Source: Streptomyces brasiliensis (lineage in GTDB: Bacteria > Actinomycetota > Actinomycetes > Streptomycetales > Streptomycetaceae). From it: a stretch of 64,000 nt of DNA. Below, piece by piece: positions 45,069-54,987 of this stretch. A program made the translations under genes and the position numbers. The stretch is from the NCBI RefSeq assembly GCF_014647875.1, contig NZ_BMQA01000001.1, forward strand, positions 186,001 to 250,000. The letters run 5' to 3'. The notes under the pieces were generated by a model. The model saw only the letters and a program-made list of their open reading frames with translations. It had not been told where the DNA came from and searched no databases. How positions within the stretch are numbered: the stretch's first letter is position 1; each line of letters opens with the position of its first letter.

Positions 45069-45086
45069 CCTTCCAACGATGTCAAA
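45069..45086. promoter_or_regulatory. Second LacI-type operator, now upstream of a dead permease
   Basis: CTTCCAACGATGTCAAAA repeats the core of the operator at 43892-43907 in the 200 bp after the lacI stop. It ideally fits TTnnnAnCGnTnnnAA. The only gene it could serve is the decayed permease downstream. Confidence 0.5.
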
Positions 45087-45222
45087 ATCTCCCCTGAACG
45101 ACGTGCACGCCGTGTTGACCGCAAGTGCCGAACCCCCGTGAGCGCTCTCCGGCGGTACGGCGACGGAGTGGCGTGGGCTCCACGGGAGTCCCGAACGGCG
45201 AGCCCCGGCGCTGGGGGCGGTC

Positions 45223-45649
45223 GTGCCGCGGCGCACCCGGTCCGGGCAGTACGTGTACGCGGTGGGCGGCAACGAGGACGCGGCGGCCCTCATGGGCGCC
45301 GGTGGCCCGGACGAAGATCGCGGTCTACACCCTGTCCGGACTGTGCGCGGGGCTCGCGGGCGCACTGAACGCGGCATGGCCGGTGTCGGGTGTGACCTTC
45401 CTCGGCTCCGGCATGGAACTGGAGGCGATCTCGGCGGTCGTGATCGGCGGCACTCTGCTCACCGGCGGCTTCGGCTTCGTCAGCGGCTCGCTGGTGGGGG
45501 TGCCGCTGCTGAAGGTGATCCAAAACGTCATCAACCGGATCGGCTCGCTCGACTTCGCGTATCAGCAGGCCGTCAGCGGTGCCTGCGTCGCCGTCGTGGT
45601 GGTGGTGGTGGCGCAGACGTGGCTCGGGCGCAGGCGCCGCATGCTCTGA
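45223..45649 (+). pseudogene. RbsC-type sugar ABC permease, C-terminal fragment with frameshift
   Basis: The sequence preserves the last ~140 residues of a ribose/xylose-type permease. RRTRSGQYVYAVGGNEDAAA is in one frame to LMG near 45296. A 2-nt loss relative to the expected GGCGTNCCGGTG then shifts to PVARTKIAVYTLSGLCAGLA, ISAVVIGGTLLTGGFGFVSG and the usual end QTWLGRRRRML. The first half of the protein is missing. No ATPase or binding-protein gene is near, so an importer operon was probably lost by deletion. Confidence 0.75.
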
Positions 45650-45708
45650 CACCGAACTGCTGCGTCGCGGGCGCCGAATGCCGTGACATCGCATGCGACG
45701 CCGGGACC

Positions 45709-45746
45709 GCGGCATGTCCGGTCACGGCCGGGGCCGGACATGCCGC
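45709..45746. terminator. Strong hairpin after the permease remnant
   Basis: GCGGCATGTCCGG (45709-45721) and CCGGACATGCCGC (45734-45746) are perfect 13-nt complements around a 12-nt loop. It could terminate the former importer operon. It lies 60 bp beyond the permease stop and 80 bp before the phosphatase start, so a role in phosphatase expression is also possible. Confidence 0.5.
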
Positions 45747-45827
45747 CGACCGGAGCAATGGCCGCCGTTCCCCGGCCGGGAACAGCAGGCTGGACCTCTT
45801 GTCGGGATCTTGTGCGGGGAGTTCGGT

Positions 45828-47048
45828 GTGTTCAGGCTGCGTCGGTCGGGCCGTCGGACGGATCGTGAGCACTGGGCGGAGGTCGGTGCGCGGCCACAGC
45901 TGCCGGCTCGCCCGGCGTGGATGCGCTGGCTCCCGGTCCTCTACGTCGCTGTCCTTCTGGCGCTCGAGCCGATCACGCCCGTGCAGTGGCCGGTGAGCTT
46001 CGTACTGATCGCACTGCCGCTGGTGGCCGCCTTCGCGCACGGGCCCGTCGTCGTCGCCGGCGTGACCGTCTTCGCCGTCGTCTTCGAGGGGGTCCTGGCC
46101 GGCACCCCGTGCTGTGCGGGCCGCCCGGTCGACCATGTGTGGGAGCGGTACTACGTGGCCGCGTACGTCTGCACCGCGCTGGTCGGCACGCTCGGCACCA
46201 TCCTGGCCGCCCACCGCACACGGCGGGAACGCATACTGGCGGACGTGCGGTTCGTGGCCGACATGGCCCAACGCGTGCTGCTCAGACCGGTCCCGCACCG
46301 TATCGGGGACCTCGTGCTGGAGAGCTTCTATCTGTCGGCCGCAGCGGAGGCGCGCATCGGCGGCGACCTCTTCGAGGCGGTGCCCACCGTGCACGGCGTA
46401 CGGCTGCTCATCGGCGACGTCCGGGGCAAGGGGCTGCAGGCGGTGGAGACGGCGGCCACCCTGCTCGGCGCGTTCCGCGAGGCCGCGCACGACGAACCGG
46501 ACCTGCCCGCCCTCGTGGGCCGGGTGGAGACCAGCATGGCGCGCCACGCGGAACGGCTGCCCGGCAGCGGCAGCGAGGTGGCCGAGCGGTTCACCACGGC
46601 CGTCTTAGCGGAGATCCGCACGGACGGCCGGATCGTGCGCGTCGTCAACTGCGGCCACCCGCCCCCGCTGCTCATCCGCCGCGGCGAGGCGCGCGAGCTG
46701 GACTCGGGGCGGTCCGCTCCCCCGCTGAACCTCGGGGTACTCGTCCGCGAGCCCTATCACGTCGACACCTACGAGTTCCTGCCCGGCGACCAGTTCCTGC
46801 TCTACACGGACGGCGTCACGGAGACCCGCGATCCGTCCGGCGCCTTCTACCCCCTCCTCGAGCGCATCGGTTCCTGGGGGCCGCTGTCGCCTCGAGAGCT
46901 CCTGGAACGCCTCCACGACGACCTCGTCGTCTACAGCCACAACCGTCTGCACGACGACACCGCCGCCCTCACCGTCTCCCTCCTGCCCGACGGGCCGAAG
47001 GGGCCCGACGAGGAGGCGGGTCGTGCGTCCGTACGGCCCGGCGCATAG
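45828..47048 (+). CDS. Membrane SpoIIE/PP2C-type serine phosphatase (TTA-containing)
   Basis: A 406-residue protein with about three N-terminal transmembrane helices (residues 30-130) and a PP2C-like SpoIIE phosphatase domain (about 160-385). Metal-binding motifs are RIGGDLFEAVPT, IGDVRGKGLQA, NCGHPPPLLI and LYTDGVTETRD. Such phosphatases usually act on anti-sigma-factor antagonists. The GTG at 45828 has GGGGAG 7 bp upstream and was preferred over 45693. One leucine codon, at 46605-46607, is TTA, making translation dependent on the bldA tRNA. It lies 9 bp upstream of the flavin reductase and may be cotranscribed with it. Confidence 0.86.
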   Translation: MFRLRRSGRRTDREHWAEVGARPQLPARPAWMRWLPVLYVAVLLALEPITPVQWPVSFVLIALPLVAAFAHGPVVVAGVTVFAVVFEGVLAGTPCCAGRPVDHVWERYYVAAYVCTALVGTLGTILAAHRTRRERILADVRFVADMAQRVLLRPVPHRIGDLVLESFYLSAAAEARIGGDLFEAVPTVHGVRLLIGDVRGKGLQAVETAATLLGAFREAAHDEPDLPALVGRVETSMARHAERLPGSGSEVAERFTTAVLAEIRTDGRIVRVVNCGHPPPLLIRRGEARELDSGRSAPPLNLGVLVREPYHVDTYEFLPGDQFLLYTDGVTETRDPSGAFYPLLERIGSWGPLSPRELLERLHDDLVVYSHNRLHDDTAALTVSLLPDGPKGPDEEAGRASVRPGA

Positions 47049-47057
47049 CGTGCTGCC

Positions 47058-47666
47058 ATGCGCGTCGACTATTCACCGGACACCCTCGGTGCCGGCTCCT
47101 TCTACCGGCTGCTGACCGCCGTGATCGTGCCCCGGCCGATCGCCTGGGTCTCCACCCTCTCCGCGGACGGCAGGACGGCCAATCTCGCACCACACTCGTT
47201 CTTCACCGTCGCCTGCGTCGACCCGCCGATCGTGCAGTTCACCTCTGTGGGGCGGAAGGACTCGCTGCACAACGTCGAGGAGACGCGCGAGTTCGTCGTC
47301 AACTTCACTCCCGAGCCGCTCTTCGAGCAGATCAACGCGACCGGGACGGACTTCCCCCGGGAGGAGGGCGAGTTCGACGTGGTCGGTATCGAGCGGGAGC
47401 CGTCGCTGCGCGTGAAGCCGCCGCGGGTGGCCGCCTCTCCCGTCGCGCTGGAGTGCACGCTGCACTCCACGCTGGGGCTGGGCGACTCCACGGTGGTGTT
47501 CGGCCGTGTCGTGCACGCCGCCGTCAGCGAGGACGTCCTGGTGGACGGCCGGCCCGACATCCGGCTGCTGCGTCCGCTGGCCCGCCTGGGCGGCAACGAG
47601 TGGGGCACGATGGGCGAGGTCCACGACCTGGCCCGGATCCCGTACCGGGACCGGCGCCACCGCTGA
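47058..47666 (+). CDS. Flavin reductase-like (FMN-binding split barrel) protein
   Basis: A 202-residue protein of the flavin reductase-like family. It has IVPRPIAWVSTLSADGRTAN, LAPHSFFTVACVDPPIVQFT, and the FMN-phosphate region in DSLHNVEETREFVVNFT. Members supply reduced FMN to two-component monooxygenases or act as FMN-binding oxidoreductases. It lies 9 bp after the phosphatase gene. No partner monooxygenase is adjacent; the FAD enzyme at 33.6 kb is of a self-sufficient type. Confidence 0.87.
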   Translation: MRVDYSPDTLGAGSFYRLLTAVIVPRPIAWVSTLSADGRTANLAPHSFFTVACVDPPIVQFTSVGRKDSLHNVEETREFVVNFTPEPLFEQINATGTDFPREEGEFDVVGIEREPSLRVKPPRVAASPVALECTLHSTLGLGDSTVVFGRVVHAAVSEDVLVDGRPDIRLLRPLARLGGNEWGTMGEVHDLARIPYRDRRHR

Positions 47667-47939
47667 CGGAAGGGGGCTGCCGAGGGGGGGCGAAATACAT
47701 CACCCGCGGCGGCCCGTGCCGGATCAGCCCTCGATACGGTGTCCGGTCCAGAACGAGGTCAGGTCCGTGCTGGTGGCGGCCTGCGCGGCCGCCTCGGAGA
47801 CCAGGGCGCCGCGTCGTACCCCGGTGGTACGGGGACGTGGCACGACGTCCTCTCGGACGGATCCGACCACTGGGCGGTCCTGGACGAACTCCAGCCCCCA
47901 CCGGCCCGCGGGTTCGTCAACCGCTCTTCCAGCCGGCGC

Positions 47940-48590
47940 TTACGCGGCGAGGCGCTCGGCGAGGGCCTTGGCCTTGACGGCCGCGTCCTCGAGGGCGCGG
48001 TCGCGGGACGACTCGAACAGCGGCACCAGCTCGGCCATGGCCGGGTTCTGCGGGGCCATCGTCAGCTCGGGGACGATGTAGTCGAGTTCGAGTCCGAGCA
48101 TGTCGACGAAGACCGCCGCCAGGTAGTTCTGCACGTACTCGAAGCCCTCCCGCGGCGTGCCAGGCGCGTAGGAGCCGCCGCGGCTGGCCACGACAGTGAC
48201 CGGGGTGCCCTTGGCACTCGGGGTGTCGCCCGCGGTGCGGCCGAACAGGATCACGTTGTCCAGCCACGCCTTGAGCGTCGAGGGAATCGTGAAGTTGTAC
48301 ATCGGCGCCCCGACGAGCACGGCATCCGCCTGCTCCAGCTCCTCGATCAGTCGCACACGCTCGGCGAACGCGGCGGCCTGCCCGGGCGTGTGGGTGGCGG
48401 GGTCGACGAAGGCCGCGGTGTGGGCGTCGGCGGTGATGTGCGGGACGGGGCTCGCGGACAGGTCGCGGTAGATCACCGTGCCCTCGGGGTGCTGCGCCTC
48501 CCACGTCTTGCGGAAGGTGTCCGTCACGGCGCGGGACGCGGACGCCGCGCTCGGGAAGACGGACGAGTCGATGTGGAGCAGGGTGGCCAT
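47940..48590 (-). CDS. azoR: FMN-dependent NADH-azoreductase
   Basis: A 216-residue flavodoxin-like quinone/azo reductase with LHIDSSVFPSAASASRAVTD at the N-terminus (FMN phosphate), GAPMYNFTIPSTLKAWLDNV (FMN isoalloxazine) and VASRGGSYAPGTPREGFEYV. It reduces quinones and azo compounds with NADH and protects against electrophiles. The ATG was chosen because it gives the family N-terminus. It diverges from an HxlR regulator 125 bp away, a frequent pairing for thiol- or quinone-responsive control. Confidence 0.92.
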   Translation of the reverse strand: MATLLHIDSSVFPSAASASRAVTDTFRKTWEAQHPEGTVIYRDLSASPVPHITADAHTAAFVDPATHTPGQAAAFAERVRLIEELEQADAVLVGAPMYNFTIPSTLKAWLDNVILFGRTAGDTPSAKGTPVTVVASRGGSYAPGTPREGFEYVQNYLAAVFVDMLGLELDYIVPELTMAPQNPAMAELVPLFESSRDRALEDAAVKAKALAERLAA

Positions 48591-48654
48591 GCGTGTCTCC
48601 AGGGGAACGCGCCCGGGACGGGAAACGTCACGGGCTGGTGTTTCGTATGCAGCT

Positions 48655-48667
48655 ATGTCTAACACAT
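48655..48667. promoter_or_regulatory. Candidate HxlR operator
   Basis: ATGT-CTAAC-ACAT is an inverted repeat between the divergent azoreductase and HxlR genes. It is followed by AT-rich sequence and the homopolymers T8 (48676-48683) and C6 (48685-48690). HxlR dimers bind such spaced dyads; the assignment rests on position only. Confidence 0.4.
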
Positions 48668-48715
48668 GGACTTACTTTTTTTTACCCCCCTACGGCGTGG
48701 TAGTAGCATGGGCGC

Positions 48716-49090
48716 ATGGCGGTGGAACAGACCCACGACGTGGGGGCGTGCAAGAAGGTCGACGTCGGCATCACGCGCGTCTTCCAACTGCTCGGAAAGC
48801 GGTGGAGCGGCCCGATCGTGTCCGTGCTGCTCGAACAGCCGGCGCACTTCGCCGACCTGCGGCGAGCGGTCCCCGGCATCAGCGAGCGGATGCTCTCCGA
48901 CCGCCTGGCGGAACTCGGCGCGGCGGGCCTGGTGGTGCGCGAGGTCGACGAGGGCCCGCCCCTGCGGGTCTCGTACCGCCTGACGGAGACGGGCGCGGCA
49001 CTGGAACCGGCGCTCAAGGAACTCGGTGAGTGGGCGAAGAAGCACTTGCCCGAGAGCGATCCTTGCGTGGGGCCGGACGGGAGCTGCTGA
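48716..49090 (+). CDS. HxlR-family transcriptional regulator
   Basis: A 124-residue winged-helix regulator with ITRVFQLLGKRWSGPIVSVL, FADLRRAVPGISERMLSDRL and wing PLRVSYRLTETG. A single Cys at residue 12 (GACKKVDVG) sits in the position used by quinone-sensing HypR/YodB/QorR-type members, so thiol oxidation or alkylation is a likely signal. The divergent azoreductase is the obvious target. A second Cys pair flanks the C-terminus (DPCVGPDGSC). Confidence 0.9.
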   Translation: MAVEQTHDVGACKKVDVGITRVFQLLGKRWSGPIVSVLLEQPAHFADLRRAVPGISERMLSDRLAELGAAGLVVREVDEGPPLRVSYRLTETGAALEPALKELGEWAKKHLPESDPCVGPDGSC

Positions 49091-49270
49091 CGGCTGCGAC
49101 GGCCCGTCGGCCGTGCATCCCCTGCGGTCCGCTCTGCGACTTGGGCCAACTGCTCGTCGGGGGCCCGGTGTTCCGCCATTCGGCCCTGTGCCGGGCGCAG
49201 TGGGGGGCCGTGGCGATCACGCTGGGGGCGTGGCCCTGTCGGGGCATGTTCCGTCAGCGAGGAGGACCGG

Positions 49271-49486
49271 ATGCCGATCGAGACCGTCGCGCGCTTTCTG
49301 ACCGCCCTGAGTCCGCACGACCGTGAGCGAGTCGAGGGGATGCCGCGCGGGGAGCAGGAGCGGCTCGCCGCCGCCTGGGAGGTGGAGCTTCAGCAGGACA
49401 CGGACCTCGACACGCTGAGCGAACTCTCCCCGCCCGCCGCCGAGCACGAGGCCGCCGAGCGGGTCGTCAAGCATCTCTTCGAGTAG
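49271..49486 (+). CDS. Small hypothetical protein (71 aa)
   Basis: The reading frame MPIETVARFLTALSPHDRER begins with an ATG preceded by GAGGA and encodes an acidic helical protein rich in Glu and Ala. It has no membrane segment and no recognised family. Coding potential is supported by the ribosome site and GC-biased third positions. The 180 bp upstream, after the HxlR gene, hold nothing recognisable. It converges on the lipid kinase gene 31 bp downstream. Confidence 0.6.
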   Translation: MPIETVARFLTALSPHDRERVEGMPRGEQERLAAAWEVELQQDTDLDTLSELSPPAAEHEAAERVVKHLFE

Positions 49487-49517
49487 TCGCCGGTCGGTTC
49501 GAGCAGTCGTCGGCAGT

Positions 49518-50399
49518 TCAGTACAGAACGGCGAGGTCCCCCGGACGCACCCGCGCCGTGACCGGCAGCGTGGCCTCGACCTCGCCGTCCGCGCCGTAAG
49601 GGACGGGACGGTCGGCCTCGATACGGATCTCCCGCCCGCGCAGGACCTCCACCTCGGGCCTGTTGATGTGGGCGCCGGTGCTCAGCTCGTTCATGAGGGC
49701 GAAGAAGAGGCGGCGCGGGGCCTCGCGGATCAGCACGATGTCGAGCAGCCCGTCGTCGACGCTGGCGTCCGGGGCGATGGCCCGACCGGAGCCGTAGTAG
49801 GGGGAGTTGGCGGCCACGACGGTGTAACCGCGGTGGTCGTGCTCCTGTCCGTCGACCGTGACGCGGTACGTCGCCGTACGCCACGTGGTCACCGCGCGCA
49901 GTCCGCCCGCGTAGTAGGAGGCGGCTCCGCGCAGCAGCCGCGCGTTGTTGGCGTGGCGGTTGGCGAGCGCGTCGACGCCCGCGTACACGCTGCCCAGCAC
50001 CACGGTGCGCGGGTGGACGGCCGACTCCACCTCGATGGTGTCGACCCGCCGGGGCTCGTTGTGGAGCAGGATCCGGGCCAGCTCGGCAGGGTCGGCGGGC
50101 AGGCCGAGGGCGCGGGCGAAGTCGTTGCCGCGCCCCGCGGGGACCAGGCCGAGGACGGTGCCGGTGCCGCTGAGGGCGCCGCCGATCCCGCCGGCGATGC
50201 CGTCGCCGCCGACCGCGAGCACCACCCGGCCGCGCTCACCGGCCTCGCGGGCGATCTCCTGGGCGTGAGCCAGGCTGCGGCTGTACTCGGTCTCCAGTTC
50301 CGCCCCGGCCTCCCGCAGCAGCCGGCCGATGTGCAGCAGCGCCGCCGCCCCGGTGGAGCCGCCCGCGGTGGGGTTGACGACGGCGGTGAACTGGCGCAT
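49518..50399 (-). CDS. Diacylglycerol kinase-type lipid kinase
   Basis: A 293-residue protein of the DAGK/YegS/sphingosine kinase family. It has AVVNPTAGGSTGAAALL at the start, the nucleotide-binding VVLAVGGDGIAGGIGGALSG at about residue 60 and GLVPAGRGNDFARALG. The C-terminal beta-sandwich contains DDGLLDIVLIREAPRR. It phosphorylates a lipid hydroxyl such as diacylglycerol. It follows the AGPS-like gene on the same strand after about 135 bp, suggesting a shared lipid role. Confidence 0.9.
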   Translation of the reverse strand: MRQFTAVVNPTAGGSTGAAALLHIGRLLREAGAELETEYSRSLAHAQEIAREAGERGRVVLAVGGDGIAGGIGGALSGTGTVLGLVPAGRGNDFARALGLPADPAELARILLHNEPRRVDTIEVESAVHPRTVVLGSVYAGVDALANRHANNARLLRGAASYYAGGLRAVTTWRTATYRVTVDGQEHDHRGYTVVAANSPYYGSGRAIAPDASVDDGLLDIVLIREAPRRLFFALMNELSTGAHINRPEVEVLRGREIRIEADRPVPYGADGEVEATLPVTARVRPGDLAVLY

Positions 50400-50534
50400 C
50401 GGTGGGCCTCCGGGCGATGACGGGTGGCGGCCCGGCGGCGGTGCCGGGCGGAGCGGGCAAGGCGGTCGGGGTGGGCAAGCGGTCGGACGGTCGGGGTGGG
50501 CGAGGCCGCCGGGCAGGCGAGCGGTCGGGACGGG

Positions 50535-52127
50535 TCAGTCGAGCGGGAGCAGGATGCCGGGGTTCAGCAGGCCGTCCGGGTCCAGGCGGTCCTTGACCGC
50601 GCGAAGCGCCTCGACGCCCAGGACTCCGGCCTCCCTGACATACCAGTCCCGGTGGTCCGTGCCCACCCCGTGGTGGTGGCTGATCGTGCCGCCGGCGGCG
50701 ATGACGGCCTCGTTGGCGGCGTGCTTGGCCGGCGTCCAGTGGGCGACCGGGTCCTCGCCCTGGGCGGAGACCACGGTGAAGTACAGGGAGGCGCCGTTCT
50801 CGTACACGTGGGAGATGTGGCACATCACCAGTGGCGGGGTGCCGGCCCGGGTGAGGGTGTCGGTGAGTGCCGTGCGCACGGCCGAGTAGAGGGCTGGGAC
50901 GCGGGACCAGAAGGTCGCGGTCTCCAGCGTCTCGGCGAAGGCGCCGACGTCGAGCAGCGCGTCGCGCAGGTAGGGGGCCGAGTAGCGGCCGTGCGCCCAG
51001 CGTTCGCCCGGTTCGGCCCCCAGGCAGACGCCGCCGCTCTCGCGCAGGACGGCGGCGGCGCGCTCACGTCGGTGGGAGGTGTCCTCCTCGGTGCCCTCGT
51101 AGCCGACGATCGCCTGGCATCCGGCACCCTGCCGTGCGTCGGCGGAGCCGATGGCGTCGGGCTGGGCGAGTCCGATGAGGGTCTCGGTCTCGTCGGACAG
51201 ACGCAGCACGGTGGGTCGCGGCCCGTCCTGGGCGAGGCGGCGCAGGGCGACGGCGCCCTCCTCGAACGAGGCGAAGCGCCAGCCCTCGTAGACGCGGACC
51301 TGCGGGACGGGCCGGATCCGAACGGTGACCGAGGTGATGACGCCGAAGGCGCCCTCGGAGCCGAGGACGAGATGGCGCAGGTCGGGGCCGGCCGCCGAGC
51401 GCGGTGCGCGGCCGATCTCCAGGGTGCCGCGGGATGTGGCGAGGGTGAGGCCGAGGACCATGTCGTCGAAGCGGCCGTATCCGGCGGAGGCCTGTCCGCT
51501 GGAGCGCGCGGCGGCGAACCCGCCGATGGTGGCCCACTCGTAGGACTGCGGGAAGTGGCCGAGCGTGAAGCCGTGTTCGGCCAGGAGCGCCTCGGCGTGC
51601 GGGGCCCGCAGGCCGGGTTGCAGGGTGGCGGTGCGGGAGACCGGGTCGAGGTCGAGCAGGCCGTCCATGCGCCGCAGGTCGAGGGCGACGAAGGCGCGCC
51701 GCTGCGGCGCGAGGCCGCCGACGACGGAGGTTCCGCCCCCGAACGGGACCACGGCCAGGCCGTGTCGGGCGCAGGCCCGCAGGACGGCGAGCACCTCGTC
51801 GTGGGTCGCGGGCAGGACGACGGCCTCGGGTACGTCCGTGACGTCACCGGCGCGGATCAGCAGCAGGTCCGGCGTGGACTTGCCACGCGTGTGCCGGACG
51901 CGGCTCTCGGCGTCCGTACGCACCTGGGCCTCGCCGGCGACGGCGTCCGCCAGCGCCCCGAACACGGCAGGCTCCAGGGCCGGTTCGGGGACGGAGATGT
52001 CCTCGAGGGCCGGCGCGCCGGTGCTGTGCGGCTTGACGCCGAGCAGATCGCGCAGCACCCCGGTCACCGCGTCGGGCAGCGGCGCCGCCTTGGCCGGGTC
52101 GCCCCAGCCGTTCCACAGCATGTCCAT
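50535..52127 (-). CDS. FAD-dependent oxidase related to alkyldihydroxyacetonephosphate synthase
   Basis: A 530-residue VAO/PCMH-family flavoenzyme. The FAD-binding loop is VVPFGGGTSVVGGLAP near residue 135. The C-terminal half carries MCHISHVYENGASLYFTVVS and the triple histidine ISHHHGVGTDHRDW, both hallmarks of alkyl-DHAP synthase rather than of D-lactate or glycolate oxidases. AGPS exchanges the acyl chain of acyl-DHAP for a fatty alcohol in ether-lipid synthesis, but actinobacterial homologues are mostly untested. The ATG at MDMLWNGWGD was chosen over an upstream in-frame start at 52211. It diverges from TetR-glpD. Confidence 0.85.
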   Translation of the reverse strand: MDMLWNGWGDPAKAAPLPDAVTGVLRDLLGVKPHSTGAPALEDISVPEPALEPAVFGALADAVAGEAQVRTDAESRVRHTRGKSTPDLLLIRAGDVTDVPEAVVLPATHDEVLAVLRACARHGLAVVPFGGGTSVVGGLAPQRRAFVALDLRRMDGLLDLDPVSRTATLQPGLRAPHAEALLAEHGFTLGHFPQSYEWATIGGFAAARSSGQASAGYGRFDDMVLGLTLATSRGTLEIGRAPRSAAGPDLRHLVLGSEGAFGVITSVTVRIRPVPQVRVYEGWRFASFEEGAVALRRLAQDGPRPTVLRLSDETETLIGLAQPDAIGSADARQGAGCQAIVGYEGTEEDTSHRRERAAAVLRESGGVCLGAEPGERWAHGRYSAPYLRDALLDVGAFAETLETATFWSRVPALYSAVRTALTDTLTRAGTPPLVMCHISHVYENGASLYFTVVSAQGEDPVAHWTPAKHAANEAVIAAGGTISHHHGVGTDHRDWYVREAGVLGVEALRAVKDRLDPDGLLNPGILLPLD

Positions 52128-52194
52128 GAACGGTTGCCCCCATCGTCCGGTTACTGGCCCGCGAATCCATGTCTCCCGTGCGGCTCCACGGGGC

Positions 52195-52207
52195 GTTACA
52201 CTGTGAC
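52195..52207. promoter_or_regulatory. Probable TetR operator
   Basis: GTTACA-C-TGTGAC is a 6-bp inverted repeat with one mismatch, ending 2 bp before the TetR start codon. It lies between the divergent AGPS-like gene and tetR-glpD, a natural place for autoregulation and joint control. Confidence 0.5.
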
Positions 52208-52209
52208 AC

Positions 52210-52805
52210 ATGACGCCTATTCGTCACAAGGACTCGGACAGCGATCCCGTGCTCGACGCGGTGCGCGACTGTGTGCTGGCCGTCGGAGTCCGGCGCACCA
52301 CCCTGACCGACGTGGCCCGGCGCGCCGGTGTCTCGCGGATGACGTTGTACCGCCGCTGGCCCGATGTGCGCTCCCTGGTGGGCGACTTGATGACCCGTGA
52401 GTGGATCGGCGTGGCCACCGGGGCCATGCCGGAGCGCCGGCCGGACCGGTCGGCGCGCGAGCTGATCGTCGACGGGCTGGTGGCCGGGGTGGCCGCGTTC
52501 CGGGCCCATCCGCTCATCACCAAGATCGTCGACGTCGATCCCGAACTGCTGCTCCCCTATGTGCTCGACCGGCGCGGGGCGAGCCAGGAGGCCCTCTTGG
52601 AGCTGCTGTCCGACGGTCTGCGCGAGGGGCACGCCGACGGCTCCGTGCGCCCGGCACCCGTCGGACTGCAGGCGCGTTCCCTGCTGTTGGTCGTCCAGTC
52701 CTTCACGTTGTCGCTGCGGACCATGACCGACGAGGACGACCCCGACCTGACCTCCGAGGCCTTCCTCGGCGAACTGCGCACCCTTCTGGAGAGGACTCTC
52801 ACGCC

Positions 52806-52809
<4 letters not shown>
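52210..52809 (+). CDS. TetR-family transcriptional regulator
   Basis: A 199-residue regulator with N-terminal helix-turn-helix TTLTDVARRAGVSRMTLYRR at about residues 31-50 and a ligand-binding helical bundle to the C-terminus. The stop overlaps the glpD ATG by 4 bp, so it is cotranslated with glpD. The divergent AGPS-like gene is the other probable target. Ligand unknown, but a lipid or glycerol-phosphate derivative would fit the neighbours. Confidence 0.9.
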
Positions 52810-54404
<1,595 letters not shown>

Positions 54405-54482
54405 GCGGTCACAGGCCGAGCGGTCGACGCCCACCTCCGGCGGATCCCGGCCGGCGCGGGAGCCGGGGCTCCGTCGACCGGC

Positions 54483-54875
54483 GTGCCCGCCCGGCCACGT
54501 CGTTGGACACTCGACGCCGTCTGCGAAGCCGCCGCGGAACTGCTCGAGACCCTTCCGCCGGACCGGGCACTGCGCGCGTGGATGGACCGGTTCATCGACT
54601 ACATGACCACGAAGATCGGGCTCGGTGACGCGATCCGCGCCGTGGTGGCCGCCGGCGGCAATCCCTTCGCGCACAGCCGGGAGCGCCTGGACACGGCGCT
54701 CGGGGCCCTGCTCGCCGCGACGGCTGCGGCGGGGCTGACCCGTCCCGAGGTCGACGCGGACGACGTGGTGATGTCCCTCAGCGGCATCGCCATGGTCGCG
54801 GGCGATCCGCAGCAGCGCGAGCAGGCGGCACGCATGATCGACCTGCTGTTCCAGGGCCTGCGGCCGCACGCCTGA
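54483..54875 (+). pseudogene. TetR-family regulator, ligand-binding domain only
   Basis: The 130-residue frame matches only the C-terminal part of an SbtR-like TetR regulator: AVCEAAAELLETLPPDRALR, WMDRFIDYMTTKIGLGDAIR, VDADDVVMSLSGIAMVAGDP and a terminal helix LLFQGLRPHA. The ~75-residue DNA-binding domain is missing and the frame opens with an unrelated RPRRW-type stretch. No ribosome site precedes the GTG. It is most likely an N-terminally deleted gene, though expression as a free ligand-binding domain cannot be excluded. Confidence 0.68.
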
Positions 54876-54987
54876 CGCACGTACGTGTGCCGGGCGGAAG
54901 GGAAGCGCGCGGAAAGATGCGCACGCCAAGGGGTGCGCCGGAAAAGGGGTTGACGCCCGTCCGCCTCCGACGGTCGGATGGCGCCCC

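Noticed and set aside
47700..47936. A frame containing GTWHDVLSDGSDHWAVLDEL as a glycosidase remnant
   Set aside because: The similarity is too short and generic, and no flanking family sequence is visible in any frame.
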